Shown here in pieces: positions 29,213-37,936 of a stretch of 64,000 bases of DNA. Numbering within the stretch: the first letter of the stretch is position 1; every line of letters starts with the position of its first letter. The stretch is from Bacteroidales bacterium (lineage in GTDB: Bacteria; Bacteroidota; Bacteroidia; Bacteroidales; JAADJA01). Location of the stretch: the NCBI GenBank assembly GCA_020052415.1, contig JAGVPB010000040.1, positions 88,410 to 152,409 of the forward strand, in the 5' to 3' direction. The position numbers and the translations under genes are program-made. The notes under the pieces were generated by a model. That model did not search any database. It was not told the origin of the DNA and was given only the letters and a program-made list of their open reading frames with translations.

Positions 29213-29668
29213 TTATTTGATTTGTTTCAGGTCAATAGTTCTTGGTTTTTGTGCTTCATGAGGATGAGCCGGGCCTGCATAAACATGCAGATTTCTGAAT
29301 AAGGCATCACCCAGTTTATTCTTGGGCAACATTCCCCTGATCGCAATTTCCACTACGGCAAAGGGCTTTTTCACCAGAAGCTCTCTTGGTGTCCTTATCC
29401 TTTGACCTCCCGGATAACCGGTATGCCTTACATATTCCTTATCGGTCATTTTCTTGCCGGTCAATTGAATTTTTTCAGCATTAATGATGATCACATTATC
29501 ACCGCAATCAACATGAGGAGTAAAATTGGTTTTATATTTACCCCTTAAAAATTTTGCTGCAACGGTTGAAAGCCGTCCTAAAATCTGGTTCTCTGCATCA
29601 ATGAGAACCCATTCTTTCCTAACTGTTTCTTTATTTGCGCTAACCGTTCTGTAGCTTAAAGTATCCAT
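29213..29668 (-). CDS. rplM: 50S ribosomal protein L13
   Basis: 151 residues from the ATG at 29668; the longer open frame to 29746 runs into the promoter, so the shorter start is correct. L13 motifs: WVLIDAENQILGRLSTVAA near 20, GDNVIIINAEKI and GMLPKNKLG near 112. First gene of rplM-rpsI-rpsB-tsf. A canonical Bacteroidota promoter lies 49-79 bp upstream, giving a short leader that could host L13 autoregulation. Confidence 0.96.
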   Translation of the reverse strand: MDTLSYRTVSANKETVRKEWVLIDAENQILGRLSTVAAKFLRGKYKTNFTPHVDCGDNVIIINAEKIQLTGKKMTDKEYVRHTGYPGGQRIRTPRELLVKKPFAVVEIAIRGMLPKNKLGDALFRNLHVYAGPAHPHEAQKPRTIDLKQIK

Positions 29669-29716
29669 TATTTTATTGTTACTTGTTCGACAATTCTCCT
29701 TTCGAAAATCGGGTGG

Positions 29717-29747
29717 CAAAAGTAGGAGTATTTTTTTAATTAACAAA
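29717..29747 (-). promoter_or_regulatory. Canonical Bacteroidota promoter for rplM operon
   Basis: On the minus strand: TTTG (29747-29744), exactly 19 bp, then TACTTTTG (29724-29717). This matches the known -33 TTTG / -7 TAnnTTTG consensus at every fixed base and at the spacing. Predicted transcription start is near 29710, giving a leader of about 42 nt. Confidence 0.78.
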
Positions 29748-29791
29748 CTTTGTCAATAAGAATTTTTTACCGGTCTTTTAACGTTATAGAA

Positions 29792-29799
29792 TAACTTTG
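29792..29799 (+). promoter_or_regulatory. Candidate -7 box for the membrane-protein gene at 29840
   Basis: TAACTTTG matches TAnnTTTG and lies 41 bp before the ATG. No exact TTTG -33 at the right distance. Confidence 0.4.
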
Positions 29800-29839
29800 A
29801 AATTAAAATTCCATACGGAGATTTAATTCGTTCGGTAAA

Positions 29840-30556
29840 ATGCAAAAAACAACTTTAAGAACCATCATTAATCTGACGATCTTTTCAGCAGCGATGGGAT
29901 ATCTCGAATGTGCAGTTGTAATTTACCTCCGTAAGATTTATTATCCCGAAGGTTTTGATTTTCCGCTGAAACCGATTGAAATAAACATTGGCATTGTCGA
30001 AATCATTCGTGAAGCTGCCACGCTTGTAATGCTCATCGGAGCCGGATTACTTGCCGGCAGGACAAAAACCGAGCGGTTTGGTTTTTTCCTTTACAGTTTT
30101 GCCATCTGGGATATTTTCTACTACCTGTTTCTCAAACTGCTGATCGGCTGGCCCGACTCGCTTTTAACCTGGGATATCCTGTTCCTTATACCGGTCACAT
30201 GGGTCGGACCTGTAATTGCACCCGTGATCAATTCGCTGACGATGATTGCAATGGCTTTACTGATCAATTATTTCACCGATAAAAATCTTTTAACCGGAAT
30301 AAAAAAGGTTGAGTGGGCAATGTTAATTTTTGGTTCATTGGTTATGATTTTATCTTACACGCTGGATTACATGAAGTTCATTGTTGAAAATGCCGATCGT
30401 TTCAGCCTGCCGGAAAGCTCAGCAATGATTGAAAAATCCACCGGATATGTTCCCCAGTCATTTCCCTGGTGGTTATTTATTATTGGTCAGACAATATTAA
30501 TCGCTGTGTTGATTTTATTTGTATTACGGAATATCCGGATTATAAAAAATACTTAA
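29840..30556 (+). CDS. Conserved multi-pass membrane protein, function unknown
   Basis: 238 residues with about six or seven hydrophobic helices (for example AATLVMLIGAGLLAG near 55, LFLIPVTWVGPVIAPVI near 115, ending LIAVLILFVLRNIRII). No cofactor or transport motif is recognised. Conserved-looking charged or aromatic residues lie between helices: YLECAVVIYLRKIYYP at 20-35 and YSFAIWDIFYYLF near 90. Divergent from rplM, with its own -7 box. Convergent with frr. I cannot assign a function. Confidence 0.6.
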   Translation: MQKTTLRTIINLTIFSAAMGYLECAVVIYLRKIYYPEGFDFPLKPIEINIGIVEIIREAATLVMLIGAGLLAGRTKTERFGFFLYSFAIWDIFYYLFLKLLIGWPDSLLTWDILFLIPVTWVGPVIAPVINSLTMIAMALLINYFTDKNLLTGIKKVEWAMLIFGSLVMILSYTLDYMKFIVENADRFSLPESSAMIEKSTGYVPQSFPWWLFIIGQTILIAVLILFVLRNIRIIKNT

Positions 30557-30608
30557 ATCCGGTTTCAAATACCTACTCTCATTCCTTATGTCTCCCATCT
30601 CATTTCTC

Positions 30609-30645
30609 ACTCAATACTAAAGACTAACGATTCAATACTAAAGAC
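30609..30645. repeat. Short direct repeat TTCAATACTAAAGACT (degenerate) x2
   Basis: Two copies of TCAATACTAAAGACT separated by AACGAT lie in the 96-bp convergent gap between the membrane-protein gene and frr. This is another example of short-period intergenic repetition. Confidence 0.6.
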
Positions 30646-30652
30646 TCCCTCC

Positions 30653-31216
30653 CTAAATCGTCATAATATCCTTCTCCTTCGCTTCCATCAGTTTATCTAC
30701 TTTCTCGATATAATCGGTGGTAAGCTTCTGAATGTCCTCCTGCAACTTCTCAACATCATCCTCCGAAATTCCTTCTTTTTCAAGCTTTTTAGCTTCATCG
30801 TTGGCAGTCCGCCGGGTATTCCGAATCCCGACTTTGGTATTTTCAGCTTCAACACGAGCCTGTTTTACAAGATCTTTCCTTCGTTCTTCGGTTACCGCCG
30901 GAACGATTATTCGTAATACTTCGCCTTCGTTCTTTGGATTAAAGCCCAGGTTTGCAGCCTGTATCGCCTTCTCGATCAATCCGATCACACTTTTATCCCA
31001 GGGCTGAACGATGATCTGGCGCGGATCGGGTGAAGTGATGTTCGCGGTTTGATGGATAGGTGTATTTACTCCATAATAATCAATCATCACTCCTTCGAGC
31101 ATGGCAGGGCTTGCCTTTCCGGCCCTTATTTTCTGAAATCCCCGTTCGAGGTGAGTTATCGCTTTACCCATGCCCTCCGAGGCGACATCATATACAAACT
31201 GACATTCTTCTACCAT
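30653..31216 (-). CDS. frr: Ribosome recycling factor
   Basis: 187 residues. RRF splits post-termination ribosomes with EF-G. Family motifs: RAGKASPAMLEGVMIDYYG near 32-50, ANITSPDPRQIIVQPWD near 60, and the C-terminal coiled-coil with VEKLQEDIQKLTTDYIEK. Downstream of pyrH by 54 bp, the usual pyrH-frr pair. Confidence 0.96.
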   Translation of the reverse strand: MVEECQFVYDVASEGMGKAITHLERGFQKIRAGKASPAMLEGVMIDYYGVNTPIHQTANITSPDPRQIIVQPWDKSVIGLIEKAIQAANLGFNPKNEGEVLRIIVPAVTEERRKDLVKQARVEAENTKVGIRNTRRTANDEAKKLEKEGISEDDVEKLQEDIQKLTTDYIEKVDKLMEAKEKDIMTI

Positions 31217-31270
31217 AATTTTATGATTAACAGTTTCAGTGCAAATTTAAATTATTTTGAGATATTCATA

Positions 31271-31981
31271 TCACCTGTTTTCTATCAGAGTACCGATGTT
31301 TTCACCCATCAGCATCCGTTTCAGGTTACCCATTTTATTCATATTAAAAACGATGATCGGAAGATTATTTTCTTTGCACATCGTAAATGCGGTCAAATCC
31401 ATAATTTTCAATTGCTTTTGATATGCTTCATCAAACGTTAAAGCCGAATATTTAACAGCTTTCGGATCTTTTTCAGGATCTGTGTTGTAAACGCCATCAA
31501 CACGTGTACCTTTGAGAAAAACATCAGCTTGTATTTCAACACCTCTCAGAACGGATGCGGTATCCGTTGTAAAATACGGATTGCCTGTACCTCCGGCAAT
31601 GATCAAAACTTTTCCATCTGAAAGGTATTCAACAGCCTTCCTGCGGCTCATCAATTCTGAAACGGGTCCTATCTGAAACCCGGAAAGCAGAGCCGTTTTA
31701 ATACCTGTTTTTTCGATGGCAGCCTGCAATGCCAGGCTGTTGATCACAGTTGCAAGCATACCCATATAATCGCCCTGAACACGGTCCATCCCACCGGAAG
31801 CGCCCTGCAAACCCCTGTAAATATTTCCTCCGCCGATCACGATTGCAATCTGAACGCCAAGATCAGCCGCCTGTTTAATCTCATTCGCATAATCCGAAAG
31901 GCGCATGGGGTCAATTCCAAACTCCTGTTCACCCATAAGCGCCTCACCGCTAAGTTTTAATAATATCCTTTTATATTTCAT
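31271..31981 (-). CDS. pyrH: UMP kinase
   Basis: 236 residues from the ATG at 31981 (MKYKRILLKLSGEALMG); an upstream start adds eight unneeded residues. PyrH phosphorylates UMP with ATP in pyrimidine synthesis. Motifs: LKLSGEALMG (about 7), VIGGGNIYRG (about 50) and AGGTGNPYFTTDTAS (about 130). Pairs with frr. Confidence 0.96.
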   Translation of the reverse strand: MKYKRILLKLSGEALMGEQEFGIDPMRLSDYANEIKQAADLGVQIAIVIGGGNIYRGLQGASGGMDRVQGDYMGMLATVINSLALQAAIEKTGIKTALLSGFQIGPVSELMSRRKAVEYLSDGKVLIIAGGTGNPYFTTDTASVLRGVEIQADVFLKGTRVDGVYNTDPEKDPKAVKYSALTFDEAYQKQLKIMDLTAFTMCKENNLPIIVFNMNKMGNLKRMLMGENIGTLIENR

Positions 31982-32002
31982 TTCCGGCAATTTTGATGGA
32001 AT

Positions 32003-32010
32003 CAAAGATA
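32003..32010 (-). promoter_or_regulatory. Candidate -7 box for pyrH-frr
   Basis: TATCTTTG on the minus strand, 21 bp upstream of the pyrH ATG, matches TAnnTTTG. This also supports the shorter pyrH start. The -33 position holds GGTTT rather than TTTG. Confidence 0.4.
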
Positions 32011-32103
32011 AATATTTCCGTTTTACTTAAACCTTATAAATTTATTTGTGCTTGGCATCTTACTTTTTATAATTTTATGTGTTCTATATAAAAACTATGT
32101 AAA

Positions 32104-32736
32104 ATGAAACTCATTGACCGAATTTATTGGTTTGGACAGGCTTCCGTAAAAATTGAAACAAACGGCAGTATCATTTATTTCGACCCGTACAAGATCAAAA
32201 GCAAGGACAAAGCTGATGTGGTTTTTATAACCCATTCTCATTTCGATCACCTGTCAATGGATGATTTGAAGAAAGTTGCCGACAGTCAAACACCGGTTGT
32301 TGCTCCGTCTGATTGCCTGGGAAAACTAAAGGATGCAGGTTATACCAATATTACCGAAGTCGCGCCGGGCGGTACCGGATCTGTATTAAATTTTTATTAC
32401 GAAGCTGTCCCTGCTTACAATGTTGTAAAGACAAAATTTCATCCCAAATCCAATAACTGGGTAGGTTATGTTGTGGAGGTCGAAGGAAGGAAAATATACC
32501 TTGCCGGGGATACTGAACGCATACCGGAAATGAAGACCATTGCTTGTGATATTGCCCTGTTGCCGTTAGGTCAAACCTTTACAATGAACCGTGTGGAGGA
32601 TGCTGTTGAAGCGGCAAAGGATGTAAAAGCAACCATTGTGATTCCGATTCACTACGGTTTGTATGAAGGGACCAAAGCTGATGCAATCCGGTTTAAAGAT
32701 TTATTAAAAGGAAAGGCAGAAGTAGTTTTAAAATGA
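32104..32736 (+). CDS. Metallo-beta-lactamase-fold metal-dependent hydrolase
   Basis: 210 residues. The HxHxDH metal motif is THSHFDHLS at about 48, and later ligands appear in LAGDTERIPEM (about 138) and PIHYGLYEG (about 178). The short, UlaG/UPF0173-like layout (IYFDPYKIK opening) suggests a member of that hydrolase subgroup. Natural substrate unknown. Divergent from pyrH. Confidence 0.85.
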   Translation: MKLIDRIYWFGQASVKIETNGSIIYFDPYKIKSKDKADVVFITHSHFDHLSMDDLKKVADSQTPVVAPSDCLGKLKDAGYTNITEVAPGGTGSVLNFYYEAVPAYNVVKTKFHPKSNNWVGYVVEVEGRKIYLAGDTERIPEMKTIACDIALLPLGQTFTMNRVEDAVEAAKDVKATIVIPIHYGLYEGTKADAIRFKDLLKGKAEVVLK

Positions 32737-32785
32737 GTTGCTGCTCACGATAAAAACTGCATTAAAAATTGAGTTGTGCAAACAT

Positions 32786-32866
32786 GAAAAATAGAGGTAT
32801 AGGGATAATAGGGGAAATAGCGGAAATAGGGGTAATGGGGGAAATAGCGGAATTAGGGGAAAAAAT
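32786..32866. repeat. Degenerate GGGGAAATAG-type purine repeat
   Basis: A 80-bp purine-rich tract built from variants of GGGGAAATAG and GGGGTAAT with a period of about 9-10 bp. It lies between the hydrolase and the radical SAM gene. It is complementary in type to the CTATCTCC tract at 21796. Confidence 0.7.
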
Positions 32867-32917
32867 ATTCAACAAGAGTTAGATTTGGCTCAAATTGTTA
32901 ATAACAAAGGATGATCA

Positions 32918-33916
32918 TTACATTCCTTCGGTGCAGTTTTGACAAATATCCGTTTGTTTGCGGTTTGTAAAAACCCTTGTACGGAAGTCGTAATACATTT
33001 TACTCCTCCATACTTCACGGAATGGTTTTTCTTTCAAATCTCCCATTTTGTAATCGGCATCTTTATCAAAACAGCAGGGAACTGTTATCCCATCCCAGGT
33101 GATCACACAGGATGACCACATGCGGTAACATTTGTCCGGAAGATTGTTTTTGAACTCATAAGTACCATCTTCCAGTTTGCGGTATCGGGAGTATTTGTCA
33201 ATGGTTGGGATCAGGGTATTTCCATTTTTATAGTCGTATATCTGTGCCGTTTTGAACTGCAGTTCATCCACACCCCATTCGTCGCAGAGTTGTTTAATTT
33301 CCTTCAACTGGTGTTCATTTGACCGGAAAACGATGAACTGAACAATGATGTGAGGTGTATGTGACTTTAGCTCCTTTTTCCACCTTACCATATTTTTAAT
33401 TCCATCCGTTACTTTCTGGTACCTGCCACCAACCCTGTAAGTGGAATATTCCTGTTGTCCTATACCGTCGAGGGAGATGATCAATCTGTCGAGTCCCGAT
33501 TCGATTGTTTTTCTGGCATTTTCATCGTTCAGAAAATGCCCGTTGGTTGAAGTCGCGGAATAAATCCTGTTCTGCCGGGCATATCTGACAAAATCAAAAA
33601 ACTGAGGATTCAGAAAAGGCTCACCCTGAAAATACAGGATCATATAAATCAGCCTGTCTTTTAACTGGTCAACTATTTTTTTGTAAAGTTCAAGGGTAAG
33701 CATGCCGGTATTTCTTGAAAACTGCCGCAATCCTGAAGGACACTCCGGACAGCGCAGGTTGCAGGAGGTTGTTGGCTCAATCGAAATACTGTAAGGATTT
33801 CCCCAGTGGATGGTGCGTTTGCTGATCCTTGTAATGTAATAACTCAGGTTAATAATTAATATATTCCAGATCCTCCTGAATGTGAGCCTGCTGATTATGT
33901 TCAATTTATCTCTCAT
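32918..33916 (-). CDS. Radical SAM/SPASM-domain protein
   Basis: 332 residues. The radical SAM cluster motif C-X3-C-X2-C appears as CNLRCPECPSG at about 53, followed by GEPFLNPQ and TSTNGHFL, typical of the TIM-barrel core. C-terminal cysteines (SCVITWDGITVPCCFD near 268 and DICQNCTEGM at the end) form a SPASM-type auxiliary cluster site. SPASM enzymes mature peptides or modify carbohydrates. No precursor peptide is visible nearby. A perfect 14-bp palindrome lies 23 bp upstream of the start. Confidence 0.88.
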   Translation of the reverse strand: MRDKLNIISRLTFRRIWNILIINLSYYITRISKRTIHWGNPYSISIEPTTSCNLRCPECPSGLRQFSRNTGMLTLELYKKIVDQLKDRLIYMILYFQGEPFLNPQFFDFVRYARQNRIYSATSTNGHFLNDENARKTIESGLDRLIISLDGIGQQEYSTYRVGGRYQKVTDGIKNMVRWKKELKSHTPHIIVQFIVFRSNEHQLKEIKQLCDEWGVDELQFKTAQIYDYKNGNTLIPTIDKYSRYRKLEDGTYEFKNNLPDKCYRMWSSCVITWDGITVPCCFDKDADYKMGDLKEKPFREVWRSKMYYDFRTRVFTNRKQTDICQNCTEGM

Positions 33917-33938
33917 TATTATCTTCCTGCAGTCAAAT

Positions 33939-33952
33939 AGTAAACGTTTACT
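33939..33952. promoter_or_regulatory. 14-bp perfect palindrome, candidate LacI-type operator
   Basis: AGTAAACGTTTACT is perfectly symmetric with a central CG, like LacI/GalR-family operators. It lies 23 bp upstream of the radical SAM start codon, where it would overlap the promoter. No LacI-type regulator is encoded in the window. Confidence 0.45.
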
Positions 33953-34022
33953 TTACGACAATATATTATTAAGGTTTTAATTCAATTTCTGTTCAATAGA
34001 AAAACGTAAATTCTCCCGGGCA

Positions 34023-35117
34023 CTAAATATTTTCAGTGATCTTTTGTACCAGCTTTGACTGGTTGAAAAACTGCTTGGCAATGATCCTCAGCACTGTATA
34101 ACCGGGAATAGCGAGGATCATACCAGGAATTCCTGCCAGACTGCCAGCCATAAGTATAACAAGGAAAATTTCAATGGGATGGGCATTTACACTTCTGGAA
34201 TATATCAGGGGTTGAAGGATAAAATCATCTATCAGTTTTGCAACTGCGAATGTGAGGATTATAATTGTGGAGATTGGAATGATGTTTTCATAGGCTCCGG
34301 CGCTCAGATTTCCCGTTGCACCAATGAGAACGCCCAATGCAGCGCCAATAATGGGACCGAGATAAGGGATCACATTCATTAATCCTCCGACAAATCCAAT
34401 AAACAGTGCATTTTCCACTCCGAAAAAAGTAAGACCAGCAGTTATCATAATCATCATGGCTAATATTTCAAGTATCAGCCCGACGAAATATCTTGAAAGT
34501 AACCGGCGGGTATCGCGCATAATTATAGCCGCTTTTTCCTCAAATTTAACAGGGACAAAAAGCATGATGCCGTGATAAAACAACCGGTCGTCGCGCAAAA
34601 AGAAAAATGTCATAAACACTACAGAGAATATACCTATGAATAATGAACCGGCAAATCCCACTACATTCCCAAAAATTGTCTTTATGGAAGTCATGTTTAC
34701 AAGCGATTCGAGTTCGGAAGCAATCATCGCTTCGAGGGTCTGATCATTTTCAAGAATATTATACCTGAGCAACTGCGCTTCAAGATCATGAAGCGGTTTC
34801 TGCAATTGACTTCCGAGATACTGAAAATCAATGCTTGTGATCACCTGCGCCTGCCTGTTGATAATGGGTACGAAAATCAGAAATAAGGAAACAAAAATCA
34901 GTAGCATCACCAGTAAGGTCAGAACAGAACTGAGTGTATGAGGCATACTGAAATTCTTAATATGAATTTTGTCGAACAACCTGACGATAGGCTGGCCAAT
35001 AAACGAAAGTACGCCTGCAATGAGAACATACACCAGGATATCGGAAAAATACCAGGCAAAGAATAATCCAACGATGGTAACTGCGATGCCGCTGATGTAT
35101 TTTAAAGTCTGATTCAT
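34023..35117 (-). CDS. AI-2E family (PerM/YdiK-type) membrane protein
   Basis: 364 residues from the ATG at 35117. The earlier start at 35135 overlaps a -7 box, so the shorter one is chosen. About eight transmembrane helices, with the family features PLHDLEAQLL periplasmic coil, FFFLRDDRLFYHGIM near 180 and the conserved PYLGPIIGAALGVLIG near 255. Members export small molecules or ions; the autoinducer role is proven for few. No neighbour points to a substrate. Confidence 0.85.
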   Translation of the reverse strand: MNQTLKYISGIAVTIVGLFFAWYFSDILVYVLIAGVLSFIGQPIVRLFDKIHIKNFSMPHTLSSVLTLLVMLLIFVSLFLIFVPIINRQAQVITSIDFQYLGSQLQKPLHDLEAQLLRYNILENDQTLEAMIASELESLVNMTSIKTIFGNVVGFAGSLFIGIFSVVFMTFFFLRDDRLFYHGIMLFVPVKFEEKAAIIMRDTRRLLSRYFVGLILEILAMMIMITAGLTFFGVENALFIGFVGGLMNVIPYLGPIIGAALGVLIGATGNLSAGAYENIIPISTIIILTFAVAKLIDDFILQPLIYSRSVNAHPIEIFLVILMAGSLAGIPGMILAIPGYTVLRIIAKQFFNQSKLVQKITENI

Positions 35118-35132
35118 ACTTTCCGCCTTATG

Positions 35133-35140
35133 CAAATGTA
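35133..35140 (-). promoter_or_regulatory. Candidate -7 box for the AI-2E family gene
   Basis: TACATTTG on the minus strand matches TAnnTTTG, with predicted start of transcription near 35126. It decides the ATG at 35117 as the translation start. Confidence 0.45.
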
Positions 35141-35180
35141 GGAATTATTTGGAAAGTAAAAGGGAAAAAGGAAAAACTCT

Positions 35181-35205
35181 GAACTTTGAACTTTGAACTT
35201 TGAAC
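35181..35205. repeat. Tandem GAACTTTG x3
   Basis: Three perfect copies of GAACTTTG followed by a partial GAAC, 6 bp before the 3' end of the DUF5686 gene. Confidence 0.85.
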
Positions 35206-35211
35206 CTCCCG

Positions 35212-37701
35212 TTATTGCTGGAACCTATCGAAAGCAAATTTAATGGTGAACTTGGCTGCAAGGTTGTCCCATCCGTTTTGAAAAGTGTAAGGGCCATACC
35301 GGTAATAAAAAGCCAGGCCAAGTGTATATAACTGAAGATTTAACAACCTGTTGAACTGAATGCCGGATTCATAATAACCGTTTTCGAGCGTCCTATAATC
35401 AATATTTGAATGATAGTCTTTAAAATCAAGATTACCGAAAGCAATGTTCGTAGCAATTGCCAGTTCCGGCTTGAACTTTTTACCCTTGTATAAAAGATTT
35501 TCGAAATCATGTGTTAAATAAAGCGCTGCATATTTATTTGACAGGAATTCATTCATCCTCATTGTCGCAAAGCTGTTGTCGGCAAAGATTGTGAAAGTCC
35601 GGTAAGCCTCGTTGCCGTTATAAAGATTGGTATAAGGGATATCGGAATTAATATATCCAGCAGCAAGTTTGAAGGATGTTTTGCCGATGTACTTTGTGTA
35701 GAACGATTTTTCAATCTTTAAATCAATGCGGTCATAATCAAAATCCCCGTCGAGAAATCCGCGGATGCCCCTTGTATATTGCAGCCAGATGACAGGGTAA
35801 TCGGTTCCCATTGAGAGTTTTTTACGCATATTCTGTATGAACTTTTCACCATACGCGTATCGCAGGCCAATCCTGGCTTCGGTAAAATCAAAGCGGTCGA
35901 AATATACATTTACCGATTCGCCGGCAATCCGGTAACGGTAATCATCCGTAACCTCTTTATTGGATTTGATCAGCCCGAAATTAAGTTTTGCATAATTCAA
36001 TGTTCTGAACCCGATATTGGCTTCATACATCTCGGTTTTATCCATTTTTTTAACAAGGAAATCCCTGAAATAGTCGGGTTTAAAAAATCCGGGTTTATCA
36101 TCAAAAAATCTGATGCCCGACGTTTCGGTAACATCCTTCATATAACCCAGGAATATTTCAAGCTCTGAGTTGTGATTAAGTACGAGTGTGAGGTCGCCGC
36201 CGTATTTAAATGCGTTATCGCCAATGCCATATCTTACAAACCCTCCAACCCTGAAAGCTTGTGAAATCCTTTCATTGGTGTGAATTCCCACCCCGGCAGC
36301 CAATCCTTCATATTGATTGTACTTCAAAAAACGATTTATGTCGAAGTCAATCCTGCCCCAGGGAATTTTACCGGTCATCAAGCTCTCGAAAGTTTTGGCT
36401 GTTTTATCGAGATTGGCTTCCTTGCTCACACTATCAACAAAGTCGTAGGTATTGATCTCTTTCTGGCTGAGGGTGTCAATCCTGAAATTTTCCCAGTAAG
36501 CTTCATCCCTGTGAGTGGCTTCAGGGTCAACATCCACCACAACGCTCCCGAATTCATTTCTTTTAAGTTCGGGATTCAAATCAATATTTTTGATATAGCT
36601 TTTACCAAAACCGAAAGGCAACCTGTAAAGTCCGGAGTCTGCGGATTCGCCACCTGAGCTTATTTGAAGTCCTTGTGTTGAATCGCTAAAGGAAACATTA
36701 TTCAGTATGGCAATTGTATTCAACTGCACAGGAAACCATTGTTTGCCGAGTATATATTCATACATCTGTTCGATCCTGAAACTGATCATACTCTTCTTAC
36801 CTGCCGGTTCGGCAATGACATTCTGAACAGCCCAGTTATTCGAGTTTATTGAAATTATACCCTCCAGTCCTTCAAAATTTGTATTCTTAAAAGGCCTGAA
36901 AGAAATTACAAAGGTTGAGTCGCTGACACCCGAATACAAAGTATCCTGCAAAAGAAAAAGATATTTGTTTGTGCTCCCTTTACTAATGGGATTAATATAT
37001 TCTTCTTCTGCAACCCTGATCCTGTCATTGTAAAAAGTGGTGGATTGCATTTGCGATAGCAGGAATACAAATATTGGATCCCTGAAACCTGCAACTTTAG
37101 TGGCGATGACTTCCTCATGATTTTTGTCAGGGAACCTGAACTTTCTTTCCGAAACGGTTTCCATAATGAAGAGGTGATGTTTATCCAGAAATTCACGTAC
37201 CTCTGCATCTGTTGTATCTGCAACGAGTGAATCGAGCTCGGGAATGGAATCCAGTTCAGGGGTAAAGATCATTTTATCGTAAGAGGTATAGGAAAAGGAA
37301 GGCAGCTTTTCCGGATCGTTATAATCCCGGTAGGCAATGGCATTATTGATGATTCGGTGCGCCGGATTTTCGGTCGGGAAAATAATAACCTCCGGCAATT
37401 CATACTCCACTTTTTTCATTTGTATGAGCAGGTTTTGTCTTTTGCCGGTAAGCGTAATCTTTTGCGGTTCGTATCCCACATAGCTGAGCGACAAAACTCT
37501 AATTTCTGCAGATGAACGGAGTAAAAATTTCCCGTCAATATCGGTGGTTCCGCCTTTCGGACCGTCATTGACCACAATGTTTACAAACGGAAGTGTGACT
37601 CTCGATTCGGAATCTATGACACGGCCTGATGCTTCATAAACCTGGGAAAGAAGATAAAGGTGGACAAGAACAGTCAAACTAAAGGTGAATATAAGCCTCA
37701 T
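35212..37701 (-). CDS. DUF5686/carboxypeptidase-regulatory-like outer-membrane protein
   Basis: 829 residues. A signal peptide (about 1-19) is followed by a CarboxypepD_reg-like beta-sandwich (ASGRVIDSESRVTLPFVNI, ending VLSLSYVGYEPQKI), as at the N-terminus of SusC-like proteins. There is no TonB plug. A large DUF5686 region follows, ending in repeated aromatic beta-strands (for example GLAFYYRYGPYTF), predicted as an outer-membrane beta-barrel. Transport or surface function unknown. Codes alone, with a -7 box 20 bp upstream. Confidence 0.8.
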   Translation of the reverse strand: MRLIFTFSLTVLVHLYLLSQVYEASGRVIDSESRVTLPFVNIVVNDGPKGGTTDIDGKFLLRSSAEIRVLSLSYVGYEPQKITLTGKRQNLLIQMKKVEYELPEVIIFPTENPAHRIINNAIAYRDYNDPEKLPSFSYTSYDKMIFTPELDSIPELDSLVADTTDAEVREFLDKHHLFIMETVSERKFRFPDKNHEEVIATKVAGFRDPIFVFLLSQMQSTTFYNDRIRVAEEEYINPISKGSTNKYLFLLQDTLYSGVSDSTFVISFRPFKNTNFEGLEGIISINSNNWAVQNVIAEPAGKKSMISFRIEQMYEYILGKQWFPVQLNTIAILNNVSFSDSTQGLQISSGGESADSGLYRLPFGFGKSYIKNIDLNPELKRNEFGSVVVDVDPEATHRDEAYWENFRIDTLSQKEINTYDFVDSVSKEANLDKTAKTFESLMTGKIPWGRIDFDINRFLKYNQYEGLAAGVGIHTNERISQAFRVGGFVRYGIGDNAFKYGGDLTLVLNHNSELEIFLGYMKDVTETSGIRFFDDKPGFFKPDYFRDFLVKKMDKTEMYEANIGFRTLNYAKLNFGLIKSNKEVTDDYRYRIAGESVNVYFDRFDFTEARIGLRYAYGEKFIQNMRKKLSMGTDYPVIWLQYTRGIRGFLDGDFDYDRIDLKIEKSFYTKYIGKTSFKLAAGYINSDIPYTNLYNGNEAYRTFTIFADNSFATMRMNEFLSNKYAALYLTHDFENLLYKGKKFKPELAIATNIAFGNLDFKDYHSNIDYRTLENGYYESGIQFNRLLNLQLYTLGLAFYYRYGPYTFQNGWDNLAAKFTIKFAFDRFQQ

Positions 37702-37721
37702 TGAATTTCTTTGTTGTAAGG

Positions 37722-37729
37722 CAAATGTA
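37722..37729 (-). promoter_or_regulatory. Candidate -7 box for the DUF5686 gene
   Basis: TACATTTG on the minus strand matches TAnnTTTG, 20 bp before the ATG. No matching -33. Confidence 0.4.
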
Positions 37730-37841
37730 TAACAATTACAATTTATGGTACTCTTAAAAATTGTTAAAGGCGAACAACGAATGACACTTTGAGATTAATT
37801 TAATGTAAATCCAAATCCTAAATCCTTAATCACCTATCCCG

Positions 37842-37876
37842 CCACAAAGACACAAAAACACGAAGATTACACAAAG
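37842..37876. repeat. CACAGAG-family dispersed repeat (degenerate)
   Basis: CCACAAAGACACAAAAACACG followed by further ACAC-AAAG units matches the GxxExxY flanks with A for G changes. It abuts the following terminator. Confidence 0.5.
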
Positions 37877-37903
37877 AAAAAATCCTCCGCATTGGCGAGG
37901 ATT
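37877..37903 (-). terminator. Rho-independent terminator of the leucine-repeat T9SS gene
   Basis: Minus strand: ATCCTCGC-CAAT-GCGGAGGAT followed by TTTTT. The stem has 8 pairs with one bulged G. It lies 34 bp after the stop at 37937, in the right orientation. Confidence 0.7.
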
Positions 37904-37936
37904 TAATGTATAATCTGATTATAAGTCAGCATACAG

